Below, piece by piece: positions 26,430 through 36,568 of a DNA stretch of 64,000 bases; position 1 is the stretch's first letter; each line of letters begins with the position of its first letter. This stretch comes from Prevotella sp. (GTDB lineage: Bacteria; Bacteroidota; Bacteroidia; Bacteroidales; Bacteroidaceae), in the NCBI GenBank assembly GCA_017471465.1, contig JAFUTI010000004.1, positions 28,135 to 92,134 of the forward strand, read 5' to 3'. Made by a program: the position numbers and the translations under genes. The notes under the pieces are model-generated. The model was not told the origin of the DNA. It saw only the letters and a list, made by a program, of their open reading frames with translations, and did not search any database.

Positions 26430-27886
26430 TGTGCGTGCTTTTTAAAAGGGAATTTTACTTTGCTTTCGAAGAAATCGAGACTCTCACGGAATATGGCCGA
26501 ACCTAAGAGCCACAGTACCAGAACGTAGAGCGATGCCACAAACAGCACCTTGGCAGCAAACCTGATGTAGATGTTCGCTATGGGCTCCGTAATGACCTGC
26601 GCCGAAAGCACCAATGCTACAGTAATGAAAAAATAGGGCGAAATGTCCTTCACGACTTCATATAGCGTAAGACCTATCCAGCTTCGCGACAGCCGATACC
26701 ACACCCAAAACCAGCCGACAGCTATTCCTACATACACCTTAATCATCATCCCCATCCCGTAGGGCGCTGAGACGAAGACCGCCGCCAACTGAACCGCTCC
26801 TAAAACGGTGTGACACCACATGAAGCGTGAAGACTGGCCATGGCTGACCATGTAATAGGAAAACAGGTTGGATAGCGGGTAGAAAGCCCCCATCACGCAC
26901 AGCCACTGCAGGATGATGGCACTGTCAAGCCACTTCTCGCCAAGCAGGATGACAATAAACTCGTGTGACACCAGTGCCAGGCCAAGCATAGCGGGGAAAC
27001 TGACAAAGGCGGTGAAGCGCAGCAGTTTCCTGAAGATACGTTTCTGGCGTTCGGGTTCGTCGTCGGTTTTAGCCAGTACTGGCTGAGCTATGCCGCTGAG
27101 CATGTTGTTGATGAGCGACCACCCCATATTGTTCCACTTGCTGGCTTGTGTGTAATTGCCAACCACACTAGCCGGGAATTTACGTCCCAGAATGACGGAA
27201 AACATATTCGTGTTGAATATCACCACCAGACTGGTGACCATCAGCTTGCTGCTGAAGCCTATCATCTCGCGTACCGGAGAGAAATCCACAGGCAGCGTGG
27301 GATGCCAGCGGGCATACCAGAAGTTAAGACCCGTCGTGACGCCTACATATACAAGAGACTGGGTCGCTATGCCCCAGTAGGCAAAGTCCGCTGCGGCCAT
27401 ACACACCCCCACGATTCCCGACAGTAGAAGACCGACGAAGTTCACGATGGCCGTCTCGCGAACCTTCATGTTCCGGAAGAGGATGGCCCGTGGCGCAATG
27501 CCAAGACTTGAGATGAAAAAGCCAAGAAAGATAAAGCGCGCCAAGGGCACAAGCCGTGGCTCGTGATAGAAGCGCGCTATAAGTGGGGTACAGAGAGCGA
27601 AAATGACATAAAGGAGAAGGCTCGTCAGCGTGCAAGTCCAGAACACGGCGTTATAATCCTTGTGACTCGCCTCCTTGCGCCTGTTCAGAGCTGAGATGAA
27701 CCCGCCCTCCTGCAGTGAGTTTGCCACAAGGGAGAAGATGGTGAGCATACCCACCAGACCATAATCCTCGGTGCTCAGCAACCGTGCCAGAAAGATGCCA
27801 AATACAAGGTTCAGCATCTGCTGCAACACGTTGCTTAGTCCACCCCAGAACAGACCTTTAGCGGTCTTCTCCTTCAATGTGTCCAT
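26426..27886 (-). CDS. Wzx-type oligosaccharide flippase (WzxC-like)
   Basis: 486 residues, about 12-14 helices, of the MOP superfamily. The start KGLFWGGLSNVLQQMLNLV, then LSTEDYGLVGM and later FSVILGRKFPASVVGNY fit the lipopolysaccharide/colanic acid exporter branch. It would flip lipid-linked glycan repeat units across the inner membrane. It lies directly downstream of metG and upstream of the broken glycosyltransferase. Confidence 0.9.
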   Translation of the reverse strand: MDTLKEKTAKGLFWGGLSNVLQQMLNLVFGIFLARLLSTEDYGLVGMLTIFSLVANSLQEGGFISALNRRKEASHKDYNAVFWTCTLTSLLLYVIFALCTPLIARFYHEPRLVPLARFIFLGFFISSLGIAPRAILFRNMKVRETAIVNFVGLLLSGIVGVCMAAADFAYWGIATQSLVYVGVTTGLNFWYARWHPTLPVDFSPVREMIGFSSKLMVTSLVVIFNTNMFSVILGRKFPASVVGNYTQASKWNNMGWSLINNMLSGIAQPVLAKTDDEPERQKRIFRKLLRFTAFVSFPAMLGLALVSHEFIVILLGEKWLDSAIILQWLCVMGAFYPLSNLFSYYMVSHGQSSRFMWCHTVLGAVQLAAVFVSAPYGMGMMIKVYVGIAVGWFWVWYRLSRSWIGLTLYEVVKDISPYFFITVALVLSAQVITEPIANIYIRFAAKVLFVASLYVLVLWLLGSAIFRESLDFFESKVKFPFKKHAQ

Positions 27887-27926
27887 CCGTTTCTGACTTT
27901 TCAGAGCGCTTGTCCGTCAGAACGGA

Positions 27927-30032
27927 TCATCCCACCTGACAGCCGGGCTTGACGTCCTTCGTCGTGGTGACTACGCTCAGGCTCTCGTCGGCATCGACGG
28001 CCGAGAGAATCATGCCCTGGCTCTCGATGCCCATCATCGTGCGCGGCGCGAAGTTGGCCACGAAGAGGATGCGCTTGCCCACGAGCGCCGACGGGTCGTC
28101 GTAGAACTGGGCGATGCCCGAGCAGATGGTGCGGTCGGTGCCTGAACCGTCATCGATGGTGAACTGCAGGAGCTTCTTCGACTTCTTCACCTTTTGGCAG
28201 TCCTTCACCAAGCCCACACGGATGTCGAGCTTCTCAAAGTCCTCGAAGCTAACCGTTTCCTTGATGTCAGCAGGCTTGAAGGCGGCAGCCTCATTGGCTT
28301 TCTTGGTGGCTTCCAGCTTGTCGAGCTGCTTCTGTATGACGTCGTCCTCAATCTTCTCGAACAGCAGCTGCGGCTCGCCTAACTGGTGGCCAGCCTGCAA
28401 CAGGTCGGTGCTGCCCAGCTGCTCCCACTCAAAGCTGTCGATGTTAAGCATCTCGCGGAGTTTTTTACTCGAGAACGGCAGGAACGGCTCGAAGGCAATA
28501 GCGAGGTTGGCCGTCAGCTGCAGACAGATGTTCAGGATGGTTTCGCAGCGCTTCGGGTCGGTCTTCCACACTTTCCACGGCTCGCAGTCGGTGATGTACT
28601 TGTTGCCGATGCGGGCCAGGTTCATGGCCTCAAACTGTGCGTCGCGGAACTTGAACTGCTCCAGCAGGTTTTCCACCTTGGCCTTCACGTCCTTGAACTC
28701 CTCCAGGGCTTGACGGTCAACGTCGGTCAGTTCGCCGCAGGCGGGAACGACGCCGTTCCAGTATTTCTTCGTCAGCTGCAGGGCACGGTTGACAAAATTG
28801 CCATAGACGGCCACCAGCTCGTTGTTGTTGCGGTCCTGGAAGTCCTTCCACGTGAAGTTGTTGTCCTTGGTCTCAGGGGCATTGGCGGTCAGCACGTAGC
28901 GCAGCACATCCTGCTTGCCGGGCATGTCCTCCAGGTATTCGTGCAGCCAGACGGCCCAGTTCCTTGAGGTCGAAATCTTGTCGTTCTCCAGGTTCAGGAA
29001 CTCGTTGGCGGGCACGTTGTCGGGCATGATGAAGCCTCTCCCGGCCCCTCCGAGGGAGGGGAGCTTGTTTGCGTCGTTCCAGGCCTTCATCATCGTGGGG
29101 AAGATGATGCAGTGGAACACGATGTTGTCCTTGCCGATGAAGTGTACCAGACGGGTGTCCTCGTCCTGCCACCACTTGCGCCAGTCACCCCATTTCTCTG
29201 GCTCCTTCTCACACAGTTCTACCGTGTTCGACACATAGCCGATGGGGGCGTCGAACCATACGTAGAGCACCTTGCCGTCGGCTCCTTCCACGGGCACGGG
29301 GATACCCCAGTCCAGGTCGCGAGTCATGGCGCGGGGCTGCAGGTCCATGTCGAGCCACGACTTGCACTGGCCGTAGACGTTAGGACGCCACTCTTTGTGC
29401 TCCTCCAAGATCCACTTCTTCAACCAGTCCTGATACTCGTTCAGAGGCAGATACCAGTTCTTGGTCTTCTTCAGTACTGGAGTAGAACCGCTGATAGTAG
29501 ACTTCGGGTTGATGAGCTCTGTAGGACTCAAGTCACGTCCGCACTTCTCACACTGGTCGCCATAGGCTCCCTCATTGTGGCAGTAAGGACACTCACCTAC
29601 GACATAACGGTCGGCCAAAAACTGTTTGGCTTCCTCGTCGTAGAGCTGCTCGGTGGTCTCCTCAGTCAGTTTGCCCTCGTCGTAGAGTTTCTTAAACCAC
29701 TCTGCAGCAAACTTATGGTGAGTCTCGGAGGTGGTGCGGCTATAGATATCAAAAGATATTCCAAACTCCTCGAAAGAGTCCTTGATCATCTTGTGATAAC
29801 GGTCAACTACATCCTGCGGAGTGATACCCTCCTTACGGGCACGAACCGTAATGGGCACACCGTGCTCGTCGGAACCGCCAATGAACATGACGTCGCGCTT
29901 CTTCAGACGCAGATATCTCACGTAAATGTCTGCCGGTACGTAGACGCCGGCCAGATGTCCGATGTGCACACCACCGTTGGCGTATGGTAGAGCCGACGTA
30001 ACGGTTATTCTCTTGTATTTTTTCTCTTCCAT
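27927..30032 (-). CDS. metG: Methionine-tRNA ligase
   Basis: 701 residues. The N-terminal part has HIGH as HIGHLAG, a zinc module with two cysteine pairs (CPYC, CEKC) and the KMSKS loop as KISTS. The C-terminal EMAP/tRNA-binding domain (about 595-701) has KLDIRVGLV. It charges tRNA-Met. Between MMKAWND and [11 protein letters not shown] there is an extra stretch ([10 protein letters not shown]) encoded by a GC-rich hairpin. The ATG at 30032 follows a TAACTTTG promoter at 30064-30057. Confidence 0.96.
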   Translation of the reverse strand: MEEKKYKRITVTSALPYANGGVHIGHLAGVYVPADIYVRYLRLKKRDVMFIGGSDEHGVPITVRARKEGITPQDVVDRYHKMIKDSFEEFGISFDIYSRTTSETHHKFAAEWFKKLYDEGKLTEETTEQLYDEEAKQFLADRYVVGECPYCHNEGAYGDQCEKCGRDLSPTELINPKSTISGSTPVLKKTKNWYLPLNEYQDWLKKWILEEHKEWRPNVYGQCKSWLDMDLQPRAMTRDLDWGIPVPVEGADGKVLYVWFDAPIGYVSNTVELCEKEPEKWGDWRKWWQDEDTRLVHFIGKDNIVFHCIIFPTMMKAWNDANKLPSLGGAGRGFIMPDNVPANEFLNLENDKISTSRNWAVWLHEYLEDMPGKQDVLRYVLTANAPETKDNNFTWKDFQDRNNNELVAVYGNFVNRALQLTKKYWNGVVPACGELTDVDRQALEEFKDVKAKVENLLEQFKFRDAQFEAMNLARIGNKYITDCEPWKVWKTDPKRCETILNICLQLTANLAIAFEPFLPFSSKKLREMLNIDSFEWEQLGSTDLLQAGHQLGEPQLLFEKIEDDVIQKQLDKLEATKKANEAAAFKPADIKETVSFEDFEKLDIRVGLVKDCQKVKKSKKLLQFTIDDGSGTDRTICSGIAQFYDDPSALVGKRILFVANFAPRTMMGIESQGMILSAVDADESLSVVTTTKDVKPGCQVG
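29034..29080. repeat. GC-rich hairpin insertion inside metG
   Basis: On the minus strand CCCCTCC and GGAGGGG pair across a CTC loop, followed by CCGGGAGAGG. The segment adds about ten residues in frame at a position where MetG proteins normally have a short turn. It resembles the small GC-rich repeats scattered in Prevotella genomes; that link is from memory. Confidence 0.5.
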
Positions 30033-30056
30033 GATATATTTATGTGAATTGGGGTG

Positions 30057-30064
30057 CAAAGTTA
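30057..30064 (-). promoter_or_regulatory. Promoter -7 element of metG
   Basis: The minus strand reads TAACTTTG 24 bases before the metG ATG, inside the short gap after the HAD gene. Confidence 0.55.
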
Positions 30065-30075
30065 CAACTTTTTCT

Positions 30076-30750
30076 CTAAATAAACTTGAGAATATCACTG
30101 AATTTCTCAATTTTTATCAGTCGCTCGTGGTCAAAATCGTCGAAATGCTCCAGCTGCCACGTCACATGGAACGGTATGTGTATGGCCCAGGCACCGATGG
30201 CCAAGGCGGGAGCGATATCACTTTTCAGAGAGTTGCCCACCATCAGCAGCTCAGAGGGATGTATGTGCTGGTGGTCGCAGAGGGCCTCAAACTCCTTCTG
30301 GCTCTTGTCGCTGGTAATCTCTACATCGTCGAAGTAGCGGAGCAGCCCTGAGCGGCGCAACTTGTTCTCCTGGTCCTGCAGCTCGCCCTTGGTGAAGCAC
30401 ACCTTACGGTAGCCGTCAATGGCGGCCAGCGTCTGTTCCACCTCCGGCAATGGTGTGGCCGGCAACTGCAACAGCCTCTTACACTGACGGAGCAATTCCG
30501 ACAACGTCTCGCTGTCGAGATGGGCACCGCCTACCCTTAGAGCTGTCTCTATGACAGATATGGTGAAAGCCTTACAGCCATAGCCCAGGTCGGCCATATT
30601 GCCACTCTCTGTCTTGAACAGCTCGCGTGCAGGATCATCGCAATAGGGGGCGATGAGTTCGTAGAGACGGTTCTCCACCGTCTCGAAAAACGACTGACAG
30701 TCCCACAGCGTGTCGTCAGCGTCGAACGCAATAACCTCCCACTTCTTCAC
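30076..30750 (-). CDS. HAD family hydrolase
   Basis: 224 residues. Motif I is DADDTLWD (nucleophile Asp10), motif II is FTKG, and motif III/IV is SDKSQ with [11 protein letters not shown]. This is a complete phosphatase-type active site with a helical cap of about 80 residues. The substrate is unknown; related small HADs act on phosphoglycolate or nucleotide monophosphates. It overlaps the upstream alkaline phosphatase gene by four bases. Confidence 0.88.
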   Translation of the reverse strand: MKKWEVIAFDADDTLWDCQSFFETVENRLYELIAPYCDDPARELFKTESGNMADLGYGCKAFTISVIETALRVGGAHLDSETLSELLRQCKRLLQLPATPLPEVEQTLAAIDGYRKVCFTKGELQDQENKLRRSGLLRYFDDVEITSDKSQKEFEALCDHQHIHPSELLMVGNSLKSDIAPALAIGAWAIHIPFHVTWQLEHFDDFDHERLIKIEKFSDILKFI

Positions 30751-32258
30751 CTCTTCACCTCTTCTATAGCCTCACCGATACAGGCATTGGGCTGCTGGAT
30801 ATGCAACATCTGACAAACGGTGGGTGCTATGTCGGTAATATGGACCTCACGCGAGGTGGCGCCATGACTCACTTTCCAGCCATAGAACAGCAGGGGGATA
30901 TGGGCGTCGTAGGGATTCCACTCACCATGAGTAGTACCTACTGACGACGACCACGGACCATAGGTATAATAACCGGGATCTGTCACCACCAAGATATCGC
31001 CCGACCGACGATAATGATAGCCCATGAGGGCACGGTCGCGGATGATGGGCGGCAGAGTCTGCTGAGCAGCGCGCTCATAGTCGACGACGAAGCAGACATG
31101 AGGCTGCTGCCGAAGGTGATTGATGGCGACGGTCTTCACCTGTTCAAAGTCCAGTCCCTGCTCATCGATAGCCTGACGATTGAGGAAATAGCGGTAGTCG
31201 ATCTCAGCAGCCACTACCGCCTTTTGGTTACCGAAACGCTTGGCGATGGCCTCTTCCACACCCTTGCGCATGGCGGGGTCCTGCCACTTGCCGGCGGGCA
31301 GTCGGTGGTCTTGCATAAACTGGAAGTTGTGGGCGCCACCATGGTCGGCCGTCAGGAACAACAGATAATTACCAGCCCCCACCTGCTCGTCAAGTGCCTT
31401 CAACAATCGGGCTAAGTCGCGGTCCAGCTGCAAATAGGCAGCGTCGGTATGCTCACCTCGGGTGGCCCACTTGTGGCCGATGACGTCGGTCTGAGAATAG
31501 CTGACACATAGCATATCGGTCGCCTTGCCCTTGCCGAGACTCTCGCCTTTGAGGGCGGCAATGGCCATGTCGGTAGTGATGGTGCCACACTCAGGATAGA
31601 GCCCAATATCCTTACCCACCCGCTTGAAGAGGTCGTTCTTCTCTACCTGTCTGTTCTGCTCAACGACCCATGACGGTAACTCTTTCATATAATAGGTAGA
31701 GGTGATGAAGCGGCGATTCTTCAAGTCGAGCCAGTAGGCTGCTGTGGCCGAGTGGCCGGCAGGCAGGATGGCAGCACGGTCCTTGTAGCTGACGCCAACG
31801 ACCTTTGACACGAAGTCAGTGTGCAGGCGCAACTGGTCACCTATCGTAGTAGCCAGCATATTGCGAGGCGACATGCAGCCTTTCTCACGGTTGTCGGATC
31901 CAACGACGTCGACGGTTGTGTCGGTCGTACAATAGGTCTTACGCCCGTCAATATAGAAGTTGTTGCCACAGATGCCGTGAAAGGCGGGCGTTGTCCCCGT
32001 ATACACCGACGTATGGCCGATAGCCGTCACCGTCGGCACGTAATTAATCAAGCAGTTGTCACACGAAAAGCCCTGGTCTATCAGTCGGCGGAAGCCGTCG
32101 GCCGTAAACTTTTCATAATAACGCGACAGGTAGTCCCAGCGCATCTGGTCTACCACGATTCCTACTACTAACTTTGGCCGTTCGCCAAACTGCGGCTGAG
32201 CAAAGACAGACGTCAGACAGGTCAGCACCAGTGCGAAAAGCATCTGTTTTCTTTTCAT
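30747..32258 (-). CDS. Secreted alkaline phosphatase superfamily protein (PafA-like)
   Basis: 503 residues with a signal peptide (residues 1-20, ending SVFA). The active site is the PafA/NPP type: VVDQMRWDYL binds metal, YVPTVTAIGH holds the threonine nucleophile (probably Thr78), and LTADHGG and HGEWNPYDAH give further metal ligands. It probably removes phosphate from esters in the periplasm, a phosphate-scavenging role in Bacteroidota. The ATG at 32258 is chosen because it gives the signal peptide. Confidence 0.9.
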   Translation of the reverse strand: MKRKQMLFALVLTCLTSVFAQPQFGERPKLVVGIVVDQMRWDYLSRYYEKFTADGFRRLIDQGFSCDNCLINYVPTVTAIGHTSVYTGTTPAFHGICGNNFYIDGRKTYCTTDTTVDVVGSDNREKGCMSPRNMLATTIGDQLRLHTDFVSKVVGVSYKDRAAILPAGHSATAAYWLDLKNRRFITSTYYMKELPSWVVEQNRQVEKNDLFKRVGKDIGLYPECGTITTDMAIAALKGESLGKGKATDMLCVSYSQTDVIGHKWATRGEHTDAAYLQLDRDLARLLKALDEQVGAGNYLLFLTADHGGAHNFQFMQDHRLPAGKWQDPAMRKGVEEAIAKRFGNQKAVVAAEIDYRYFLNRQAIDEQGLDFEQVKTVAINHLRQQPHVCFVVDYERAAQQTLPPIIRDRALMGYHYRRSGDILVVTDPGYYTYGPWSSSVGTTHGEWNPYDAHIPLLFYGWKVSHGATSREVHITDIAPTVCQMLHIQQPNACIGEAIEEVKR

Positions 32259-32385
32259 TCTTCTGCTTATTTTTGATGGTTGCGGTTGCAAATATAGCTT
32301 TTTTTCCTGACATCTGCAACTTTTTTCCCGTCATTCGGCCCAACGCATGGATATTTTATTCACAAAACGTAAAACAATGTTAAGA

Positions 32386-32419
32386 TTTGTCGCTTTCAAG
32401 CAAGTTTTTCATACTTTTG
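32386..32419 (+). promoter_or_regulatory. Promoter of the TonB receptor operon
   Basis: TTTG at 32386-32389 and TACTTTTG at 32412-32419 are 22 bases apart. The predicted transcript start falls just before the ATGs at 32428 and 32434, which would leave a very short leader. Confidence 0.45.
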
Positions 32420-32433
32420 TAATTTATATGGTT

Positions 32434-35364
32434 ATGAGAAGGAAATTGGCAGTTTTCTGTATGATGGCAGTCGTACAGTTTGTTGGAGCCCAGAAGCATC
32501 TTTCCGATGCTTCTGATTTTGCCCGTCTCTATGTTGGGGCTCTTGAACCTCAGTACCCGACTTGGCAATGGCACGACATTCCTTATTATAAAGGCAGCAC
32601 TGACATGTATAAAGGCCGCATCTGCTATTATGGCGTGGTCTATGATGAAGTCCTGTTGCGTTTTGACCAGCTGAAGCAGCGGGTAGTGGTCCTTTCTCCT
32701 GTAGGGCAACGATATTGCCTGCCCATACAGCAGCACATTGACTGGTTTGAGATGGATGGCCACAGATATGTGCACGACCCGGAGGACAGCTTGCGTTATG
32801 CTTCCCTACTTGCCGACGGCAGTACAAACGGCATCCGCCTTTATCATAGTGTATGGAAGACGGCTAGCGGAGAAAACACTTTCGGAGGAAAGACGTACCA
32901 GAAGGTTCTGGCTACCAAAGAGCAGTATACGGTGGCAACACCCGACGGAGAGATGCAGCACGTCAAGCGAGCATCGGATGTAGCCAAACTCTTCCCTGAA
33001 CAGAAAAAGCTGATTAGTCAGTTTGTTCGAGAGAATCATCTCTCCTTTTCGAAGAGAGAGCGTGAGCAAAGCCTTGTGAAAGTGGTGGAGGCTTTGAAAG
33101 GGGAAGTTAAAGAAGTTAAAGAAGTTAGAGTAGATAGGGAAGTCAGTACTCAAAAACTTCAAACATCAAACGCCAAACTTCAAACGACAGATCTTATCAC
33201 CGGCATTCCCGTCCTCGACAGCGACACCGTTTCGACCACTCCGTCCAGGACAAAAGTCTATGTGGTACCTGGCGTAAAGGAAGCAAAGGCAAGTATTGCC
33301 GACGACCAGAATCTTGCTGAGATTGTCGTTGTCGGCGGACGACAGTCGGCAGTGGACAACATCATGATAGGGTCAGAGAAGTTCAAGCCGCAGATCCTGA
33401 AGAACATCCCGTCGGCCTTTGGCGAGTCCGACATTATGAAGATTGTGCTCACACTGCCTGGTGTCACTACCGTCGGCGAGGCTTCCAGCGGATACAATGT
33501 GCGAGGTGGTGCCACTGACCAGAACCTCATTCTCTTCAACGGCGGCACCGTGTACAATCCGTCACACTTGTTCGGGCTGTTCACCTCGTTCAATTCCGAT
33601 GCCGTAGAGGATGTGGAGCTCTACAAGTCGAGTATCCCCGTAGAATACGGCGGCAGAATCAGCAGTGTGCTAAGGGTGACATCGAAGGAGGCCAACATGC
33701 AGAAGCTGACGGGACAGGCAAGCATCGGTGTGCTCACCAGCAAGGCGAACATCGAGCTGCCGATTGTCAAGAATCATCTGTCGCTGCTATTGAACGGTCG
33801 AACGACCTATAGCGACTGGCTTTTAAAGCAGTTGCCAGAGAAGAGCGGCTACAAGAACGGCACTGCTAACTTCTACGACTTCGGGGGAGCACTGACCTGG
33901 AAGCTCAACAGCATGCACCGTCTCAGGATATACGGCTATTGGAGCAACGACAAGTTCTCGTTCAGTTCAAAGGACAATTACGGCTACCGAAACCGTAATG
34001 TCTCTGCCGAGTGGCGCTCCATCCTGAATGACAGGGTGACGGCAACGCTGTCTGCCGGACAAGACCACTACGACTATTTCAACGAAGACAGGAACACACC
34101 GTCGATGGCGGCACGTCTGAGTTTCGGTATCGACCAGCTGTGGGGAAAACTACATCTTCGCCATCGGCTGTCGGAGAGGCACTCCCTCACATACGGACTC
34201 TCCATGCAGCATTATCATGTGCAGCCAGGCAGGTATGAACCTGTGGGTGAACTGTCGTGTGTCAAGGAAGACGAGTTACAGGAAGAAAAGGCCCTGGAGA
34301 GTGCTGCATACATTGACTACGAACGCCAACTGACGGAGAAGCTGTCGGTTTCCGCCGGTTTGCGCTATTCGCTGTTCAATGCACTGGGTCCTCGCAACGT
34401 GAACCACTATGACGACAGAGACCTTCCGTCAGAGGGGACATTGCTGGAGACGGGTCATGAGACCGGTATCATCAAGACCTATCATGCGCCGGAGCTGCGT
34501 CTGTCGGCTCGCTACGCCCTCCGGGAAAGCATGTCGCTGAAGGTCGGCTTCAACACCATGCACCAATATATCCATAAAGTGTCGAACACATTGATTATGT
34601 CGCCTACCGACATCTGGAAACTGTCTGACTCGAACATCAAGCCACAGAGTGGCTGGCAGTTGGCGGGTGGCATCTATCACGAGACCGCCGGAAAGAGATA
34701 TGAGTTCTCAGCAGAGGTGTACTACAAACACATCAGCGACTACCTCAATTATCGTAGTTCGGCAGTCCTGCTGATGAACCCCCACCTTGAGACCGACGTC
34801 ATACCGACCAAGGGAAAAGCCTACGGCATAGAACTGCAGGCGAAGAAACCGACAGGACGATTGAACGGATGGGTGAGCTACACCTTCTCACGCTCCCTGC
34901 TCCGTCAGGATGACCAGCGTGTGGCAATGCCCCTGAACGACGGCGACTGGTATCCGGCTGAGTACGACAGGCCGCATGAGGTGAAAGCTGTGTTCAACTG
35001 CAAGTTTACTGAGCGGTATAGCCTTTCCAGCAACTTCAACTATGCCACAGGCCGACCGGCGACCATTCCCGCCGGCCGGTATTACGACTCGCGGAATCAG
35101 AAATACATGCCGTACTATACCGGCCGCAACACATACCGTATCCCTGACTATATGCGACTGGACGTTGCGTTTAACATAGAGCCGACCCACAAGCTGACAA
35201 ATTTTCTGCACGGGTCGTTCTCCATCGGTGTCTATAATGCCCTGGCACGGCGAAATGCCTATACCGTCTACTATGTGACTGAAGGAGAGAATGTCAAGGG
35301 GTATAAGCTGTCGGTATTTGGCACTGCCATTCCTTACGTCTCACTCAATTTACGATTCAACTAA
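32434..35364 (+). CDS. TonB-dependent outer membrane receptor
   Basis: About 976 residues. After a signal peptide ending FVGAQ comes an N-terminal domain of roughly 200 residues that is not the usual carboxypeptidase-like module. A low-complexity linker of GEVKEVK-type repeats follows. The plug region starts about residue 290 with EIVVVGGRQSAVDN, then LPGVTTVGEASSGYNVRGG and LFNGGTVYNPSHLFG. The rest is a 22-strand-type barrel ending YVSLNLRFN with the usual terminal aromatic. It imports an unknown substrate with its partner lipoprotein downstream. Starts at 32428 and 32434 are both possible. Confidence 0.9.
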   Translation: MRRKLAVFCMMAVVQFVGAQKHLSDASDFARLYVGALEPQYPTWQWHDIPYYKGSTDMYKGRICYYGVVYDEVLLRFDQLKQRVVVLSPVGQRYCLPIQQHIDWFEMDGHRYVHDPEDSLRYASLLADGSTNGIRLYHSVWKTASGENTFGGKTYQKVLATKEQYTVATPDGEMQHVKRASDVAKLFPEQKKLISQFVRENHLSFSKREREQSLVKVVEALKGEVKEVKEVRVDREVSTQKLQTSNAKLQTTDLITGIPVLDSDTVSTTPSRTKVYVVPGVKEAKASIADDQNLAEIVVVGGRQSAVDNIMIGSEKFKPQILKNIPSAFGESDIMKIVLTLPGVTTVGEASSGYNVRGGATDQNLILFNGGTVYNPSHLFGLFTSFNSDAVEDVELYKSSIPVEYGGRISSVLRVTSKEANMQKLTGQASIGVLTSKANIELPIVKNHLSLLLNGRTTYSDWLLKQLPEKSGYKNGTANFYDFGGALTWKLNSMHRLRIYGYWSNDKFSFSSKDNYGYRNRNVSAEWRSILNDRVTATLSAGQDHYDYFNEDRNTPSMAARLSFGIDQLWGKLHLRHRLSERHSLTYGLSMQHYHVQPGRYEPVGELSCVKEDELQEEKALESAAYIDYERQLTEKLSVSAGLRYSLFNALGPRNVNHYDDRDLPSEGTLLETGHETGIIKTYHAPELRLSARYALRESMSLKVGFNTMHQYIHKVSNTLIMSPTDIWKLSDSNIKPQSGWQLAGGIYHETAGKRYEFSAEVYYKHISDYLNYRSSAVLLMNPHLETDVIPTKGKAYGIELQAKKPTGRLNGWVSYTFSRSLLRQDDQRVAMPLNDGDWYPAEYDRPHEVKAVFNCKFTERYSLSSNFNYATGRPATIPAGRYYDSRNQKYMPYYTGRNTYRIPDYMRLDVAFNIEPTHKLTNFLHGSFSIGVYNALARRNAYTVYYVTEGENVKGYKLSVFGTAIPYVSLNLRFN
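33103..33184 (+). repeat. 9-base and 7-base tandem repeats inside the TonB receptor gene
   Basis: Three units of GAAGTTAAA-type (33103-33129) are followed at 33157-33184 by four 7-base units: CTTCAAA, CATCAAA, CGCCAAA, CTTCAAA. They encode the linker before the plug. Confidence 0.75.
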
Positions 35365-35370
35365 GAGATC

Positions 35371-36567
35371 ATGAAACTGACAAAAACGCTCTATCTCATG
35401 TTATGCCTCTGGGTTGGCGTCAGCACACTGGCGGGCTGTATCGAGGAATACGAGGCTGACATTCCTGAAGACGACTCCAACCTGCTCGTCGTCGAAGGCG
35501 CGATATGCTCTGGAAAGACAAATAAGTTCATCCTGTCGCGCACACAGCCTCTTAACTCTACGTTCAGCCCCGGCAGTACACCACGGATGGTAACAGGAGC
35601 TACGGTCTCTGTGCGCGGCAGCGACGGCTCTGAATACAGGATGCAGGAAGCCGGTGGGTGTTACACCTGCCTGATAGTCGACCTCGCTCCTGACGTTGAC
35701 TATTATCTGCATATCGAGACCGGTGGTGATGTCTACGAATCAGTCCCACAGAAGCCCATACGTACTGAGGCGATAGAAGAGGTTGTTGCCGTTCAGGACA
35801 CGCCGGAGAGCAACATCGACATACTCGTTACTCCTGCTGAACCTTCAGAGCCTACTCAGCCTTATTACTACTCGTGGACGTACGACGAGACATGGGAAGT
35901 GCATCCTGAATACACAACGAACCTGTTTTATGACACGGTGGAGAAGAAACCAGTCTTCAAGCTTTATCAGTTTCCAGAACGCGGATGGAAAGATATGGCA
36001 AGTTCGACCATCATGGTTGGCGCCAGCCAGAATTATGAAGGACAGCACATACGCCGTCTCAAGCTGTACGACATTGACAGAGGCAGCAGTCGTGTGTATT
36101 ACAGGTATAGCGGCTTAGTGCATCAGCGTGCCATTTCGAAGGCTGAATACGAGTATGAGCTGGCGCGTCGTCAGGCGAGTTCGGAGATGGGGGGCCTGTT
36201 CACGCCTCAGCCGTCGGCCCTGCCTACCAATATCCGTTGCCTCACGTCAAAGAAACACGTGATTGGGTTTGTGGGATGTGCGTTGAACACAAGCGAATAC
36301 CGATTCTTCCTCAGTCCCGATGACTTCTCTATCTACCATCCCCGCCAACCAGACGCCCGTATATGGATTGAGGATCCTTCCGAAGCGGTTTGCCGCCAAC
36401 AGGTTGAAAGGGGGTTGTATCTGTGCGAATGGATTACGCCCATGAACTCACCTACGGGCACACTGCGAACGGCATGGGCATCCAGGAGTCAACTCGACGT
36501 CAGGAGTCAGGGAGCCTATATTGAGGAGCCTCCTTTCTGGTCGTTGGAAGAAAACACAAGTTATTAA
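35371..36567 (+). CDS. DUF4249 family lipoprotein
   Basis: 398 residues with lipobox LAGC, followed by acidic residues (EEYEAD) suggesting surface export. The body matches DUF4249: LLVVEGAICSGKTNKFILSRTQPLNS near the start, a beta-rich middle, and a C-terminal half with HQRAISKAEYEYE. These proteins are partners of TonB receptors in Bacteroidota; their biochemical role is unknown. It lies six bases after the receptor gene. Confidence 0.85.
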   Translation: MKLTKTLYLMLCLWVGVSTLAGCIEEYEADIPEDDSNLLVVEGAICSGKTNKFILSRTQPLNSTFSPGSTPRMVTGATVSVRGSDGSEYRMQEAGGCYTCLIVDLAPDVDYYLHIETGGDVYESVPQKPIRTEAIEEVVAVQDTPESNIDILVTPAEPSEPTQPYYYSWTYDETWEVHPEYTTNLFYDTVEKKPVFKLYQFPERGWKDMASSTIMVGASQNYEGQHIRRLKLYDIDRGSSRVYYRYSGLVHQRAISKAEYEYELARRQASSEMGGLFTPQPSALPTNIRCLTSKKHVIGFVGCALNTSEYRFFLSPDDFSIYHPRQPDARIWIEDPSEAVCRQQVERGLYLCEWITPMNSPTGTLRTAWASRSQLDVRSQGAYIEEPPFWSLEENTSY

Positions 36568-36568
36568 G

